Shown here one piece after another: positions 46,870-57,944 of a stretch of 64,000 bases of DNA; position 1 is the first letter of the stretch; every line of letters begins with the position of its first letter. The stretch is from assembly GCF_040869035.1 (NCBI RefSeq), contig NZ_CP162100.1:2418001-2482000 (forward strand), given 5' to 3'. This stretch comes from Vibrio sp. NTOU-M3 (GTDB taxonomy: Bacteria > Pseudomonadota > Gammaproteobacteria > Enterobacterales > Vibrionaceae). A program made the translations under genes and the position numbers. The notes below the pieces were generated by a model. The model saw nothing but the letters and a program-made list of their open reading frames with translations. It did not search any database and was not told the DNA's origin.

Positions 46870-48423
46870 TTATTCCCATTCGATTGTCGCTGGTGGCTTA
46901 CCGGAGATATCGTAAACCACGCGAGAAATACCATCTACTTCATTGATGATACGGTTAGAAACCTTACCTAAGAAGTCGTATGGTAGGTGCGCCCAATGTG
47001 CAGTCATGAAGTCGATAGTCTCTACGGCACGTAGTGATACAACCCAATCGTACTTACGACCATCACCCATTACACCCACAGAACGTACTGGTAGGAATAC
47101 CGTGAACGCTTGAGATACTTTGTTGTATAGGTCAGCAGCGTGTAGCTCTTCAATGAAGATAGCATCAGCGCGACGCAGTAGATCACAGTACTCTTTCTTG
47201 ATTTCACCAAGAACGCGAACACCTAGACCTGGTCCTGGGAATGGGTGGCGGTAAAGCATGTTGTAAGGTAGACCTAACTCTAGACCAATCTTACGTACTT
47301 CATCTTTGAACAGCTCACGTAGTGGCTCAACAAGACCCATTTCCATATCATCTGGCAGACCGCCAACGTTATGGTGAGATTTGATGACGTGCGCTTTACC
47401 TGTTTTAGATGCTGCTGATTCGATAACATCTGGGTAGATAGTACCTTGAGCAAGCCATTTCGCGTTTTTCAGCTTCTTCGACTCTTCATCAAATACATCT
47501 ACGAATACGTGACCGATCGTCTTACGCTTCTCTTCTGGATCCGACTTGCCTTCCAGTGCTTTTAAGAAACGATCTTCAGCGTCAACTTTGATGATGTTTA
47601 GACCGAACTGGTCACCAAACATATCCATGACTTGCTGACCTTCGTTAAGACGAAGCAGACCGTTGTCAACGAATACACACGTTAGCTTGTCACCAATTGC
47701 GCGGTGAACCAGCATCGCAACAACAGATGAATCAACACCACCAGATAGGCCTAGGATCACTTCGTCGTCACCAACTTGCTCTTTAATGCGAGCAACGGCA
47801 TCTTCGATGATTGACTCTGAAGTCCAAAGACGCTCACAGCCACATACGCCAAGAACAAAGTTCTCTAGCATTTGTAAGCCATTCTTAGTGTGCGTTACTT
47901 CTGGGTGGAACTGAACACCGTAGTATTTCTTCTCTTCGTTCGCCATTGCAGCGTAAGGACATGTGTCTGTCTCGCCCGCTTTAACGAAGCCTTCTGGAAT
48001 TTCGACAACTTTATCACCGTGGCTCATCCAAACATCTTGAGATGCTTCAAGATCTTTAAAGATGGATGATTCGCCAGAAACTTTTACTTGTGCGTAGCCA
48101 AATTCACGTTCAGTAGAACCCGCTACTTTACCACCTAGCTGCTCAGCCATGGTCTGCATGCCGTAACATACACCTAGTAACGGTACACCTGAATCAAATA
48201 CGTATTGAGGCGTACGTGGAGAATTCTCTTCTGTTACGCTTTCTGGACCACCAGATAGGATAATGCCATCTGGATTGAATTCACGAATATCCGCTTCTTC
48301 AACATCCCAGCTCCATAGCTCACAGTAAACACCAATTTCACGTACACGGCGCGCTACAAGCTGAGTGTACTGAGAGCCGAAGTCTAAGATCAGAATACGT
48401 TGGTCATGAATATTTTTTGTCAT
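46870..48423 (-). CDS. guaA: GMP synthase (glutamine-hydrolysing)
   Basis: Converts XMP to GMP. 517 residues: class I glutaminase with nucleophile Cys in [14 protein letters not shown] (~86) and the HPEV triad block, ATP-pyrophosphatase with P-loop [11 protein letters not shown] (~228), and the C-terminal dimerisation domain ending PPATIEWE. It lies downstream of guaB with a 77-base spacer that contains a hairpin. Same operon as guaB from one promoter. Confidence 0.98.
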   Translation of the reverse strand: MTKNIHDQRILILDFGSQYTQLVARRVREIGVYCELWSWDVEEADIREFNPDGIILSGGPESVTEENSPRTPQYVFDSGVPLLGVCYGMQTMAEQLGGKVAGSTEREFGYAQVKVSGESSIFKDLEASQDVWMSHGDKVVEIPEGFVKAGETDTCPYAAMANEEKKYYGVQFHPEVTHTKNGLQMLENFVLGVCGCERLWTSESIIEDAVARIKEQVGDDEVILGLSGGVDSSVVAMLVHRAIGDKLTCVFVDNGLLRLNEGQQVMDMFGDQFGLNIIKVDAEDRFLKALEGKSDPEEKRKTIGHVFVDVFDEESKKLKNAKWLAQGTIYPDVIESAASKTGKAHVIKSHHNVGGLPDDMEMGLVEPLRELFKDEVRKIGLELGLPYNMLYRHPFPGPGLGVRVLGEIKKEYCDLLRRADAIFIEELHAADLYNKVSQAFTVFLPVRSVGVMGDGRKYDWVVSLRAVETIDFMTAHWAHLPYDFLGKVSNRIINEVDGISRVVYDISGKPPATIEWE

Positions 48424-48451
48424 TGGGTCAATCTCGGAATTAATTTAGTGG

Positions 48452-48473
48452 ATGGGAGACCGTTGTCTCCCAT
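48452..48473. other. Hairpin in the guaB-guaA spacer
   Basis: ATGGGAGAC / GTCTCCCAT, a 9-bp perfect stem with loop CGTT. There is no T run, so it is more likely an mRNA-stability or processing element than a terminator. Confidence 0.55.
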
Positions 48474-48500
48474 AATCTTCAAAATAATTGTGGTTAGCTA

Positions 48501-49964
48501 TTAACCCAATCGGTAGTTTGGTGCTTCTTTTGTGATTTGCACGTCGTGAACGTGAGACTCTTTCATACCCGCGCCAGAGATACGAACGAATTCAGCTTTC
48601 GTACGCATATCTTCAACAGTTGCAGAGCCTGTAAGACCCATGCTTGAACGTAGACCACCCATTTGTTGGTGAACGATCTCTTTTAGGCGACCTTTGTATG
48701 CGATACGACCTTCGATGCCTTCCGGTACTAGCTTGTCTGCTGCGTTGTCAGACTGGAAGTAACGGTCAGAAGAACCTTGAGACATAGCGCCAAGTGAACC
48801 CATGCCACGGTAAGCTTTGTATGAACGGCCATTGTATAGGATTACTTCACCCGGTGCTTCTTCAGTACCCGCGAACATAGAACCAACCATGACACATGAT
48901 GCGCCTGCGACGATAGCTTTACAGATATCACCAGAGAAACGGATACCGCCATCAGCGATAACTGGAATACCGTGCTGGTTTGCTACTTCTGCAGCATCAG
49001 CAATCGCAGTAACTTGAGGAACACCTACACCCGTTACGATACGCGTGGTACAGATGGAACCAGGGCCGATACCCACTTTCACGGCACTTACGCCAGCATC
49101 GATAAGCGCTTTAGCACCAGCACCTGTCGCTACGTTACCACCGATGATGTCGAGATCTGGGTATGCAGCGCGAGTTTCACGAATACGGTTAAGAACACCT
49201 TCAGAGTGACCGTGTGAAGAGTCGATAAGTAGCACGTCAACGCCTGCTTCAACTAGAGCGGCAACACGCTCTTCGTTACCTGTGCCAGCGCCAACTGCAG
49301 CTCCTACACGTAGACGGCCTTGTGCATCTTTACATGCGTTAGGCTTACGCTCTGCTTTGTGGAAATCTTTCGCGGTAATCATACCAGTTAGTTGGAACTC
49401 ATCGTTCACTACCAGTACTTTCTCTACGCGCGCTTTGTGCATTTTCTCTTGAACTTCTTCACGAGTTGCCCCTTCTTTTACTGCTGCTAGGCGCTCTTTA
49501 GGCGTCATCACAACATCTACTTTCTTAGAAAGGTCCGTTACAAAGCGAACGTCACGACCAGTGATGATACCAACAAGTTCGTTTGTATCTGTTACCACTG
49601 GGAAACCTGCAAAACCATGCTTTTCTGTTAGGGCAACAACATCAGCGATTGTTGCATCAGGGCTTACAGTTACAGGGTGTGAAACTACACCTGCTTCGTA
49701 AATCTTCACCTGGTGAACCATCTGAGCTTGCTGCTCAATAGACATGTTTTTGTGGATAAAGCCAATGCCACCCTCTTGCGCTAGCGCAATCGCTAGACGA
49801 GCTTCAGTTACGGTGTCCATAGACGCCGAGATCATTGGGATGTTTAGGGTGATGTTCTTAGTCAACTGAGTGCGAAGATCAGCTGTGTTTGGGAGAACGG
49901 TGGAGTGAGCTGGCACAAGTAGTACATCATCGAATGTCAGCGCTTCTTTGGCAATTCTTAGCAT
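48501..49964 (-). CDS. guaB: IMP dehydrogenase
   Basis: Oxidises IMP to XMP, the committed step to GMP. 487 residues: TIM barrel interrupted by two CBS domains (~93-205), catalytic Cys loop [13 protein letters not shown] (~300), and the flap GSSDRYFQ. Start: ATG 49964 ([14 protein letters not shown]); 23 further in-frame codons upstream are leader sequence. First gene of guaBA. Divergent from xseA, as in E. coli. Confidence 0.98.
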   Translation of the reverse strand: MLRIAKEALTFDDVLLVPAHSTVLPNTADLRTQLTKNITLNIPMISASMDTVTEARLAIALAQEGGIGFIHKNMSIEQQAQMVHQVKIYEAGVVSHPVTVSPDATIADVVALTEKHGFAGFPVVTDTNELVGIITGRDVRFVTDLSKKVDVVMTPKERLAAVKEGATREEVQEKMHKARVEKVLVVNDEFQLTGMITAKDFHKAERKPNACKDAQGRLRVGAAVGAGTGNEERVAALVEAGVDVLLIDSSHGHSEGVLNRIRETRAAYPDLDIIGGNVATGAGAKALIDAGVSAVKVGIGPGSICTTRIVTGVGVPQVTAIADAAEVANQHGIPVIADGGIRFSGDICKAIVAGASCVMVGSMFAGTEEAPGEVILYNGRSYKAYRGMGSLGAMSQGSSDRYFQSDNAADKLVPEGIEGRIAYKGRLKEIVHQQMGGLRSSMGLTGSATVEDMRTKAEFVRISGAGMKESHVHDVQITKEAPNYRLG

Positions 49965-50040
49965 TTGCAATATCTCACAATTAGAGGAGTAAAAAGAACA
50001 ATCCAATCTCATCGTTTCGCATAATGAGGGCAACCAATTT

Positions 50041-50056
50041 TGTGTAACTAGTCACA
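50041..50056. promoter_or_regulatory. CRP-like dyad in the guaB leader
   Basis: TGTGT-N6-TCACA differs from the CRP core TGTGA-N6-TCACA at one base. It lies downstream of the predicted guaB -10, so binding there would repress. Confidence 0.4.
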
Positions 50057-50079
50057 TTTGGATTAGATATTGCGGACGG

Positions 50080-50108
50080 ATTATACGGTTAACGTAATCG
50101 CTTGACCA
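50080..50108 (-). promoter_or_regulatory. guaBA promoter
   Basis: On the minus strand TGGTCA (50108-50103), 17 bases, then a perfect TATAAT (50085-50080). Confidence 0.6.
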
Positions 50109-50196
50109 CAAATTTTTTAATTTTTTTCTTGCATTTACCCCCTTGATATGTATTATATTGCCGCTAATTTCCATACTCACGTCCACGAGATTAGTA

Positions 50197-51528
50197 GTGT
50201 CATCTCTGACCAATCAAAACATTTTCACTGTTTCCCGTTTGAATGCAGAAGTTCGTTTACTCCTTGAAAACGAAATGGGGATCGTGTGGTTGGTCGGTGA
50301 GCTGTCAAACTTTTCCGCCCCCGTATCCGGTCATTGGTATTTCACCCTCAAAGATTCACGTGCTCAAGTGAAGTGTGCAATGTTTAAGGGAAACAATCGT
50401 CGTGTCACCTTTAAACCCGTTAATGGCAATCAAGTCTTAGTCAAAGCTCGACTTTCCCTATATGAACCTCGTGGTGACTATCAACTGATCGTTGAAAGCA
50501 TGCAACCCGAAGGTGATGGTAGGCTGCAACAACAGTTTGATGAGCTCAAGATGAAACTGGCGGGCGAAGGTTTATTTGCTCAGACGAATAAACGCCCGCT
50601 CCCTGAACACCCGCAACGTGTCGGTGTTATTACTTCAAAAACGGGCGCAGCTCTGCATGATATTCTTGATGTACTAAAGCGCCGAGATCCTTCGTTACCT
50701 GTAGTTATTTACCCGACAATGGTTCAGGGAGAAGAAGCTGCAATTCAAATTGCTCAAGCGATTGGTCGTGCAAATAGTCGAAATGAGTGTGATGTACTCA
50801 TCGTCGGCCGTGGTGGTGGTTCACTCGAAGATCTGTGGTGTTTCAACAATGAAATTGTAGCGCGCACCATTGCAGCAAGTCAGATCCCTATCATCAGTGC
50901 CGTAGGTCATGAAGTCGATGTGACGATTGCAGACTTTGTCGCCGACATGCGGGCGCCAACCCCTTCAGCGGCGGCTGAACTGGTGAGCCGTGACAACAGC
51001 CATAAAGATCAAGCACTTCTAACTCGGCAACATAAATTAGCCAGCGCAATGCGCTACTACTTAGCGCAGCAAAAGCAGCAATCAGCTCACCTGATGCACC
51101 GATTAGAGCGTCAGCATCCAAGTTATCAACTGCAACGTCAAACACAACAGTTAGATGAGTTAGACATGCGCTTGCAACGCGCAATGCAACGATTCATCAC
51201 GACGCGCCTGCAAGCCGTTGAGCGTAAGCATCATCGCCTACAATTGAATTCACCAGTAAAACGTTTAGCAGAGCAAAAATCGAAGCTTGATCGCGTTGAG
51301 CAAAAGCTAATGGATGCCATGGATCGTAAGTTACTGACCACGCGTCACCAACTGGCAATTGCAGCAGAGAAGCTAGATACGGTAAGTCCACTGGCAACGC
51401 TAAAACGTGGTTATTCAATCACACAAACAGAGCAAGGTCAGGTGGTGACTCAAGCGAAAGATGTAAAAACGGGCGACACTTTAGTCACCCGCTTATCTGA
51501 TGGTGAGCTTCGCTCTACGGTTAACTGA
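50197..51528 (+). CDS. xseA: Exodeoxyribonuclease VII large subunit
   Basis: Single-strand-specific exonuclease subunit, acting with XseB. 443 residues: OB fold (~25-100), catalytic domain with [16 protein letters not shown] and [11 protein letters not shown] (~205-215), and a long coiled coil (~270-400). Start is GTG 50197 ([16 protein letters not shown]); the frame continues upstream to 50143 without family sequence. Its stop overlaps the convergent zinc-ribbon gene by 8 bases. Confidence 0.95.
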   Translation: MSSLTNQNIFTVSRLNAEVRLLLENEMGIVWLVGELSNFSAPVSGHWYFTLKDSRAQVKCAMFKGNNRRVTFKPVNGNQVLVKARLSLYEPRGDYQLIVESMQPEGDGRLQQQFDELKMKLAGEGLFAQTNKRPLPEHPQRVGVITSKTGAALHDILDVLKRRDPSLPVVIYPTMVQGEEAAIQIAQAIGRANSRNECDVLIVGRGGGSLEDLWCFNNEIVARTIAASQIPIISAVGHEVDVTIADFVADMRAPTPSAAAELVSRDNSHKDQALLTRQHKLASAMRYYLAQQKQQSAHLMHRLERQHPSYQLQRQTQQLDELDMRLQRAMQRFITTRLQAVERKHHRLQLNSPVKRLAEQKSKLDRVEQKLMDAMDRKLLTTRHQLAIAAEKLDTVSPLATLKRGYSITQTEQGQVVTQAKDVKTGDTLVTRLSDGELRSTVN

Positions 51529-51745
51529 CTTTTTGAAACTCAAATCGAACCCGTGACTTTGATTTGAGTTCATTACAACTATTGCAGAAATAATTTGCCG
51601 CACCACAAGCTTGCAGCTTTTCAAGCTCAGCCTCACAGTCAGGACAAAATCCTGCTTTTTTATAGTCAACATGACATTCTTTGCAATGATAGTGACCTTG
51701 CCAATCGAGCTCCTGATGACATTCTGGGCATAAATTATCAGACAT
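51521..51745 (-). CDS. Zinc-ribbon protein (YfgJ-like)
   Basis: 74 residues. Cysteine pairs in order: CPEC (6-9), CKEC (21-24), CPDC (34-37), then C47 and CNSC (54-57), consistent with two or more zinc sites. E. coli YfgJ, found in the same xseA-der neighbourhood, is the closest known family. Function unknown. It overlaps the 3' end of xseA on the opposite strand. Confidence 0.85.
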   Translation of the reverse strand: MSDNLCPECHQELDWQGHYHCKECHVDYKKAGFCPDCEAELEKLQACGAANYFCNSCNELKSKSRVRFEFQKVS

Positions 51746-52072
51746 TTCGATCTCTCATTAAGCTTATTCCTCTGACAGATGCGCATAGTAACAATTGCAT
51801 TCATTTGAGTATTGATCTCTGTCACATGGAGTTAAGCCATTGTTGGCACTGAGCGACAGCATCGTTTATGTTTTCTTTTATACGGATGATCATTTCAAGA
51901 TCATCGGCAAAATCCATTTTGATCAGCGATCTGCCCAAAAAAGAACATTTATATAACCACACACCGAAAGCATAAGTTACATGTGCTGTTTTTGAATTTA
52001 AAACAACATAATAAACCAAATATAGATATAAAAATCAGATTATCAGAATTACATAAAATGATCGTAATTCAA
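51746..52072. other. 327-base stretch without a supported gene
   Basis: A minus-strand frame (51822-52019, 65 codons) includes a plausible acidic 31-residue end (MDFADDLEMIIRIKEN...) from 51917. It has no ribosome site and no recognisable family. The stretch presumably holds the zinc-ribbon gene's promoter. No hairpin terminator seen. Confidence 0.35.
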
Positions 52073-52951
52073 CTATGATGGTTTTACATCGGTTTGCATT
52101 TCAATATTCTGAGCATCAAGCTCAATCAGGCTCACTTTGATTTCAGCAAAATCAGCTAAGCCAGAAACATGTGTACCACCGCATGGGATGACAGCAAGCT
52201 CCCCTTCTCCTAAGTCACATTGCCAGTACCTTGAATCAGTTAGGTTTTCACCATGACATAACATCTCAACTTGTGGCTGAGCAGCCAGCCACTCTGTCAA
52301 TTGGTCGTTGACCTTATCAGCAATAGGCTGCAGATCAGTTAGCATATCGACACTGTTTAGGCCGCGTTTTCGCAATGTTTTACCTAGCCGATAAGTATCC
52401 ACGCAACAATCTTCAGTGACAAAGCTCGTCACTTGCGCATAGCTGTTAAAGTCATAGTTACCGTGAGCGTCTTTTCTGTCTGCATCTTTACGCCAATAGC
52501 CATCACGAGTGAGTACCTTATTTAACGCCAAGAAGGCTAAATGACCAGCACTATGGCCTCGGCTTAATGCCTCTTGGTAAGTTCTATCGACACTTAAGCA
52601 CACACGCTCACCTTCGATGACAGAAGATGCATCAGCATTAATGCAATGCACGACAACAAAGGACCAACCGGGTTCATCTCGTTTTACGGGAATGGCCTCG
52701 CCTACGTACAACGTCTCAGTCTCTCGCTCTACGGCGCCTACCAGACAGTTGAAGACCGAGAAGCGCTGACTGCCAATCCGCAAACAACCTTTGTCAGCAG
52801 GGTGATCAGGCCAAATATGGCTTACAGGGTGAAATGGGGTCTCTTCTGTAATCACGTAAATGCCATCATCATAGGATTCGACGAACAGGATCTGACTCTC
52901 CAACTGCCAAATACCATGACAAAACTTCGTGATGGTTGCACTCACTGCCAT
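52073..52951 (-). CDS. AlaX-type alanyl-tRNA editing protein
   Basis: 292 residues, homologous to the editing domain of AlaRS. It carries the zinc-site motifs HSAGH (HxxxH, ~136) and CGGTHVS (~258), and an N-terminal beta barrel (~1-110). Probably hydrolyses Ser-tRNA-Ala or Gly-tRNA-Ala in trans. V. cholerae has an alanyl-tRNA synthetase-related gene in the same position. It stands between the zinc-ribbon gene and der. Confidence 0.9.
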   Translation of the reverse strand: MAVSATITKFCHGIWQLESQILFVESYDDGIYVITEETPFHPVSHIWPDHPADKGCLRIGSQRFSVFNCLVGAVERETETLYVGEAIPVKRDEPGWSFVVVHCINADASSVIEGERVCLSVDRTYQEALSRGHSAGHLAFLALNKVLTRDGYWRKDADRKDAHGNYDFNSYAQVTSFVTEDCCVDTYRLGKTLRKRGLNSVDMLTDLQPIADKVNDQLTEWLAAQPQVEMLCHGENLTDSRYWQCDLGEGELAVIPCGGTHVSGLADFAEIKVSLIELDAQNIEMQTDVKPS

Positions 52952-52974
52952 TTTTCTTTTCCTTCAAGTACAAA

Positions 52975-53002
52975 AAAGCGCCAGTAGAATACATGGCGCT
53001 TT
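52975..53002 (-). terminator. Terminator after der
   Basis: AAAGCGCCA / TGGCGCTTT, a 9-bp stem with a 10-base loop, then TTTTGTAC on the minus strand. Confidence 0.88.
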
Positions 53003-53023
53003 ACTAAATTTTTCTATGAGATG

Positions 53024-54508
53024 CTATTTCTTACGGTTTTTCATCATACTCATTAAGCGTTTACGTTTACGCTCTTGAGATAATGTCATCTTACCGCCTT
53101 TACCTTCAAATGGGTTATCGCTGCTCTGGAAGTTAATGCGGATTGGTGTCCCCATGATTTCCAGTGATTTACGATAATAGTTCATCAGGTAACGTTTGTA
53201 TGAATCTGGCAGCTCATTAACTAGGTTCCCGTGAACTACAACGATTGGTGGGTTATAGCCACCTGCGTGTGCATATTTGAGTTTCACACGGCGACCACGA
53301 ACCATTGGTGGTTGGTGATCTTCTGTTGCCATCTTCATGATACGTGTTAATACCGAAGTACCCACACGTGTCGTTGCTGATTTATAAGCCTCTTGAACCG
53401 ATTCAAATAGATGGCCAACACCAGTACCATGAAGCGCAGAGATAAAGTGAATACGAGCAAAGTCGACAAATCCAAGACGACGATCCAGCTCTTTCTTCAC
53501 ATGCTCTTTCACATCCATGTCCAAACCATCCCATTTATTGACAGCAAGAACAATTGAACGGCCTGCATTCAAAGCAAAGCCTAATAAGCTTAAATCTTGA
53601 TCTGAGATGTTTTCACGCGCATCAATAACCAACAACACAACGTTGGCATCTTCTACCGCTTTCAACGTTTTAACAACGGAGAATTTCTCAACCGTTTCAT
53701 TGATACGCTTACGACGACGAACACCGGCAGTATCAATAAGCACGTATTCACGACCATCACGCTCCATTGGGATGTAAATTGAGTCTCGAGTCGTGCCCGG
53801 CATGTCATACACAACCACACGCTCTTCACCCAAAATACGGTTAGTCAGAGTTGACTTACCCACGTTTGGACGACCGATAATCGCTAACTTAATTGGCTGC
53901 TCTTGAAGGCGCTTAAACTCTTCTTCAGCTTCTTCTTCTGTGTAATCGACTTTCTCTTCTTCGTCTTCAAAACCAGTTAGATCTTCAATCTCACCTTGAA
54001 CTGATTCAAGCATTTGCTCTGCAAATGGATTTAAAGCACGATCGATCAGAGCACCAACCCCACGACCGTGAGCCGCTGCAATTTGGTACATGTTCTCTAC
54101 ACCAAGCTGCCAAAACTCAGCCGATGCAGCATCCGCATCAATACCATCAACTTTGTTGACAACCAACATTGACGGTTTTTCAATTTTACGTAGGTGATTG
54201 GAAATCGCGATATCAGCTGGAGTTAGACCAGCACGACCATCAACCATAAACAAAACAACATCAGCTTCATCAATTGCCGCTAATGACTGTTCTGCCATTT
54301 TAGTTTCAACACCCTCTTCACTGCCATCAATACCACCAGTATCAATAACAATGAATTCATGTTCACCCAATTTTGCCTGACCATATTTACGGTCACGCGT
54401 TAGGCCAGGAAAATCCGCAACCAATGCGTCACGCGTGCGAGTCAATCGGTTAAATAACGTAGACTTACCTACGTTCGGACGCCCAACCAGGGCAACAACA
54501 GGTACCAT
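53024..54508 (-). CDS. der: GTPase Der (EngA)
   Basis: Essential 50S-assembly GTPase, 494 residues. Two G domains, each with [10 protein letters not shown]-loop (residues ~8 and ~212), DTGG/DTAG switch motifs, NKVD and NKWD specificity motifs, an acidic linker (~165-200, very Glu-rich) and a C-terminal KH-like domain ending in [13 protein letters not shown]. Last gene of the bamB-der order, but separated from bamB by a terminator and a 58-base inverted repeat, so it probably has its own promoter. Confidence 0.97.
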   Translation of the reverse strand: MVPVVALVGRPNVGKSTLFNRLTRTRDALVADFPGLTRDRKYGQAKLGEHEFIVIDTGGIDGSEEGVETKMAEQSLAAIDEADVVLFMVDGRAGLTPADIAISNHLRKIEKPSMLVVNKVDGIDADAASAEFWQLGVENMYQIAAAHGRGVGALIDRALNPFAEQMLESVQGEIEDLTGFEDEEEKVDYTEEEAEEEFKRLQEQPIKLAIIGRPNVGKSTLTNRILGEERVVVYDMPGTTRDSIYIPMERDGREYVLIDTAGVRRRKRINETVEKFSVVKTLKAVEDANVVLLVIDARENISDQDLSLLGFALNAGRSIVLAVNKWDGLDMDVKEHVKKELDRRLGFVDFARIHFISALHGTGVGHLFESVQEAYKSATTRVGTSVLTRIMKMATEDHQPPMVRGRRVKLKYAHAGGYNPPIVVVHGNLVNELPDSYKRYLMNYYRKSLEIMGTPIRINFQSSDNPFEGKGGKMTLSQERKRKRLMSMMKNRKK

Positions 54509-54533
54509 AATAACCTCTACAATATTCTTTCTA

Positions 54534-54591
54534 TGTAGTTATAGGTAATGACTTGTTATCAGTCGTTAACCAGTGTTTACCTATAACTACA
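54534..54591. repeat. 15-bp inverted repeat upstream of der
   Basis: TGTAGTTATAGGTAA at 54534-54548 and its exact reverse complement TTACCTATAACTACA at 54577-54591, with a 28-base spacer. It can form a long stem in RNA of either strand. No T run on either side, and the purpose is unclear. Confidence 0.8.
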
Positions 54592-54729
54592 AACCTACAT
54601 TGGGATACTCTTTATGATAGAACGAGCGATTAAAACCGTATCAAAAAGCAGTGGCTAGTCGAAACTATGTCTAGCACAACACCCAAGTGAATTATTTGTT
54701 CTTAAATTTTCAGAGTATACGCAACAAAA

Positions 54730-54760
54730 CGGCTCCTAACTGTTAACCAGCCAGGAGCCG
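54730..54760 (-). terminator. Terminator after bamB
   Basis: CGGCTCCT / AGGAGCCG stem with an inner CTG/CAG-type stem, followed by TTTTGTTG on the minus strand. Confidence 0.9.
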
Positions 54761-54781
54761 AATGTGAATTGTATCACGAAA

Positions 54782-55942
54782 TTATTCGTTGATCGTCAGT
54801 TTCTTTACATCGCCATCACGAGTAACAATGACATAGCCTTCGTCTAACGCAATTGGTGCAATAGCTAAACCACTGTCACTCACATATTGCTGAGCAACAA
54901 ACTCGCCCGAACTACGATCTATCCAGTGCAAGTAACCTTGACTGTCACCTACAACAACGTAGCCATCGATGATTGCTGGTGCAGTTAATAAGCGGTGTTG
55001 AAGTAAATCATTACTCCATAGCTCCGTCCCACTACGAGCATCAACTGCCACAACGTGATCTTTGTCCGTCACAAGAAATAGTCGGCTACCATCGCTATTC
55101 ATGTCTGTCGCAGAAGAGTAAGTACGCTTCCAAGCAGGCTTACCTGAACGCAAATCAATCGCTGTCAACTGCCCATTAATGCCGACAATGTAGAGTGAGC
55201 TGCCTAGAATTACTGGCGATGCATCCACATCAACCAATCGATCAATTTCAGTGGCACCTTGTGGTGTACCGATTGGTTGTTGCCAGATCAACTGACCACG
55301 CTCAACAATTGCGGCCGCTAGACGACCATTTGCCGTACCCCAGAATACACCGCCACCAACGGCTGCAGGTGTACTATCACCACGCAATGTGAGGTTTGGC
55401 ACTTCAGTGCTAATGGTCCACTTTTGCTCTCCAGTATCTTGCGCAAGAGCAATTAACATACCGCGGCTGGTGTGTACGATAACTAGGTTATTGTCAGTCG
55501 TAGGATTTGCGAGAACCTCACCATCAACATCGACGCGCCACTTAACTTCACCGGTTTCTTCATCCAGTGCGATTACTTGACCATTTTCACTGCCGATAAA
55601 TATCTGGCTGTAGGCTGCAGTAATGCCACCAGATAAACGAGCGATGGTGTCTTGCTCTAAATCGGTCTCCCATAAAGTTTGACCATTCTCAGGATCCAAT
55701 GCTTTTACTAAACCATCTCGCGCAGCAACAAATACTTTACCGTATGCATAAGCTGGCGATAGGTTCGAAAAGTAATGACCAACACCATCACCGATTGAAG
55801 TGCTCCAATTTGAGCTCGGTGTGAATTCACTGTCCACCTGTGGCAATGGCGCCATAATGATGGTGTCTTCTTCACTTGCACAACCCGCTAGAGTACCAAG
55901 GATCACTGCAGTAGCTAGTGCTTTACTAAGAAGCTTCTTCAT
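54782..55942 (-). CDS. bamB: BamB, beta-propeller lipoprotein of the BAM complex
   Basis: 386 residues. Lipobox LAGC (Cys ~21), then eight WD/PQQ-like blades (repeated A.DPENGQTLWE, ALDEETGEVKWR, ALAQDTGEQKW, DLRSGKPAWKR, AVDARSGTELWS). Works with BamA/C/D/E in outer-membrane protein insertion; bamE is in the same window. Starts 10 bases after yfgM stops, so it is co-transcribed with it. Confidence 0.96.
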   Translation of the reverse strand: MKKLLSKALATAVILGTLAGCASEEDTIIMAPLPQVDSEFTPSSNWSTSIGDGVGHYFSNLSPAYAYGKVFVAARDGLVKALDPENGQTLWETDLEQDTIARLSGGITAAYSQIFIGSENGQVIALDEETGEVKWRVDVDGEVLANPTTDNNLVIVHTSRGMLIALAQDTGEQKWTISTEVPNLTLRGDSTPAAVGGGVFWGTANGRLAAAIVERGQLIWQQPIGTPQGATEIDRLVDVDASPVILGSSLYIVGINGQLTAIDLRSGKPAWKRTYSSATDMNSDGSRLFLVTDKDHVVAVDARSGTELWSNDLLQHRLLTAPAIIDGYVVVGDSQGYLHWIDRSSGEFVAQQYVSDSGLAIAPIALDEGYVIVTRDGDVKKLTINE

Positions 55943-55952
55943 TCAAACGCCC

Positions 55953-56567
55953 TTACTTGGCCAGATCATCCAACTTCATTTGCAATGTCTGACTTGCATC
56001 TTCTGCTTGCTGAGCTTCTGTGTAAGCCGCATATGCGCCAGCACTGTCGCCTTTACGTAGCAAAATATCACCACGTAATTCAGCGATGCGCCCAGCCCAA
56101 CCTGAATCATTGATATTTGCTAACTCAGAAATCGCTGCATCAAAATTGCCTTGTTCCGCCGTAACACGAGCTAATCGGTAAGTTGCAACGGTAGATAAAG
56201 CTGCATCTTTCGTTGCACCTTTCGCCCACTCTAGTTGCGCTAGCGCTTCATCAAGGCTACCTGCTTCAATTTGAACTTTAGCAAGTTGCAATGCAGCCAA
56301 TACTGCGTACTCAGTCTCTTTATTGCCATCAATAAAGCTCTGAACCGCACCTTCAGCTTCCGCGCCTTGCGCTTGAAGTGAAGTGATGACTTTCGTGTAT
56401 GACTCAGAAGCAGCTTCTTGAGCCGCAGTCACTGAATCTTGGTAATAACGCCAACCAAACAGACCACCTAAACCGATCACGGCACCAAAAATGACAGCTT
56501 TGCCATTCTCTTTCCACCAATCTTTGATCGCTTCAACTTGTTGTTCTTCAGTATCGTAGAGTTCCAC
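55953..56567 (-). CDS. yfgM: YfgM, SecYEG-associated TPR protein
   Basis: 204 residues. Start is GTG 56567 (VELYDTEEQQVEAIKDWW) with AGGA upstream; the ORF could be read back to 56618 but without family sequence. A single membrane helix (~24-42), followed by periplasmic TPR-like helices. In E. coli YfgM associates with SecYEG and PpiD. Operon hisS-yfgM-bamB conserved. Confidence 0.94.
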   Translation of the reverse strand: MELYDTEEQQVEAIKDWWKENGKAVIFGAVIGLGGLFGWRYYQDSVTAAQEAASESYTKVITSLQAQGAEAEGAVQSFIDGNKETEYAVLAALQLAKVQIEAGSLDEALAQLEWAKGATKDAALSTVATYRLARVTAEQGNFDAAISELANINDSGWAGRIAELRGDILLRKGDSAGAYAAYTEAQQAEDASQTLQMKLDDLAK

Positions 56568-56630
56568 TTCCTGTCCTCTTAAATTCACAAAAAGTGGCGA
56601 TCGAAATCGCCACTTCAAAATCAGATATAT

Positions 56631-57899
56631 TTAGATAAGTTGCGCTAATTGAGCAACGATATCAGCTTGGCTGTAAGTTTCTTGAGTACCACCCACAAGA
56701 TCTTTAAGAACAACGCTGTTATCTGCAACTTCATTCTCACCAAGTACTAGTGCGACAACTGCACCGACTTTGTCCGCACGTTTAAACTGCTTCTTAAAGT
56801 TACCACCACCAAAGTGGTTCATTACACGAACACCAGGGATAGCTTCACGAAGCAGTTCAGCAAGCTTCATACCTGCCATCATAGTGCCTTCGCCTGCTGT
56901 TACTACGTAAACATCAACACTACGACGAACGTCTGTCAGCTCTAGTGTTTCTAGCATCAGAACAAGACGCTCTAGGCCCATTGCAAAGCCAACTGCTGGT
57001 GTTGGTTTACCACCCAATTGCTCTACAAGACCATCGTAACGACCACCGCCACATACTGTGCCTTGAGCACCTAGGCTCTCAGTGATCCACTCAAATACCG
57101 TGCGGTTGTAGTAATCCAGACCACGAACTAGACGCTCGTTAACTGTGTATTCGATACCTGCAGCGTCTAAAAGTTCACATAGACCTGCGAAGTGTGCTTT
57201 AGATTCTTCACCTAAGTACTCAGAAAGACGAGGTGCATCACCCAAGATCGCTTGAATGTCTGGGTTCTTAGTATCTAGAACACGCAGTGGGTTCGTGTGC
57301 ATGCGACGCTTACAATCTTCGTCTAGCACATCGATATGTTGCTCAAGGAATGCAACCAGTGCAGTACGGTAGTCTGCGCGATCTTCTTGAGAACCGATAG
57401 AGTTAAGCTCAAGACGAACATGTTCATTGATACCCAGCTCACGCCATAGACGTGCAGTCATCATGATAAGCTCAGCATCAACATCTGGACCATTTAGACC
57501 AAACACCTCAACACCACACTGGTGGAATTGACGGTAACGACCTTTCTGCGGACGCTCATGGCGGAACATAGGTCCCATGTACCACAGACGTTGTTCTTCA
57601 CGGTTGATCAGGCTGTTTTGAATACATGCACGTACACAACCCGCAGTACCTTCAGGGCGAAGTGTTAGGCTGTCACCGTTACGATCATCAAAGGTGTACA
57701 TTTCTTTTGAAACGACATCTGTCTCTTCACCAACAGCGCGGCTGAATAGGTTTGTTTCTTCAACGATTGGCATGCGCACTTCGTTGTAACCGTATGCGCT
57801 AACTACATTTTTCACTGTGTTTTCAAGTTTCTGCCACAGCGGAGATTGAGTTGGGAGGCAGTCGTTCATGCCTCGGATTGCTTGAATAGTTTTTGCCAC
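56631..57899 (-). CDS. hisS: Histidyl-tRNA synthetase
   Basis: 422 residues, class IIa. Motif 2 [20 protein letters not shown] (~112-131), histidine-binding [14 protein letters not shown] (~258), motif 3 GFAMGLERL, and a C-terminal anticodon-binding domain. [11 protein letters not shown] is intact. It lies between ispG and yfgM in the usual gammaproteobacterial order. Confidence 0.97.
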   Translation of the reverse strand: MAKTIQAIRGMNDCLPTQSPLWQKLENTVKNVVSAYGYNEVRMPIVEETNLFSRAVGEETDVVSKEMYTFDDRNGDSLTLRPEGTAGCVRACIQNSLINREEQRLWYMGPMFRHERPQKGRYRQFHQCGVEVFGLNGPDVDAELIMMTARLWRELGINEHVRLELNSIGSQEDRADYRTALVAFLEQHIDVLDEDCKRRMHTNPLRVLDTKNPDIQAILGDAPRLSEYLGEESKAHFAGLCELLDAAGIEYTVNERLVRGLDYYNRTVFEWITESLGAQGTVCGGGRYDGLVEQLGGKPTPAVGFAMGLERLVLMLETLELTDVRRSVDVYVVTAGEGTMMAGMKLAELLREAIPGVRVMNHFGGGNFKKQFKRADKVGAVVALVLGENEVADNSVVLKDLVGGTQETYSQADIVAQLAQLI

Positions 57900-57944
57900 A
57901 ATATTTACCGAAATTTTTATTACTTAACGTAAAGCTCGTTGAGA

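Noticed and set aside
51822..52019. 65-codon minus-strand ORF before the zinc-ribbon gene
   Set aside because: No ribosome site, no family resemblance and an AT-rich upstream part. The 31-codon acidic end is the only gene-like piece.
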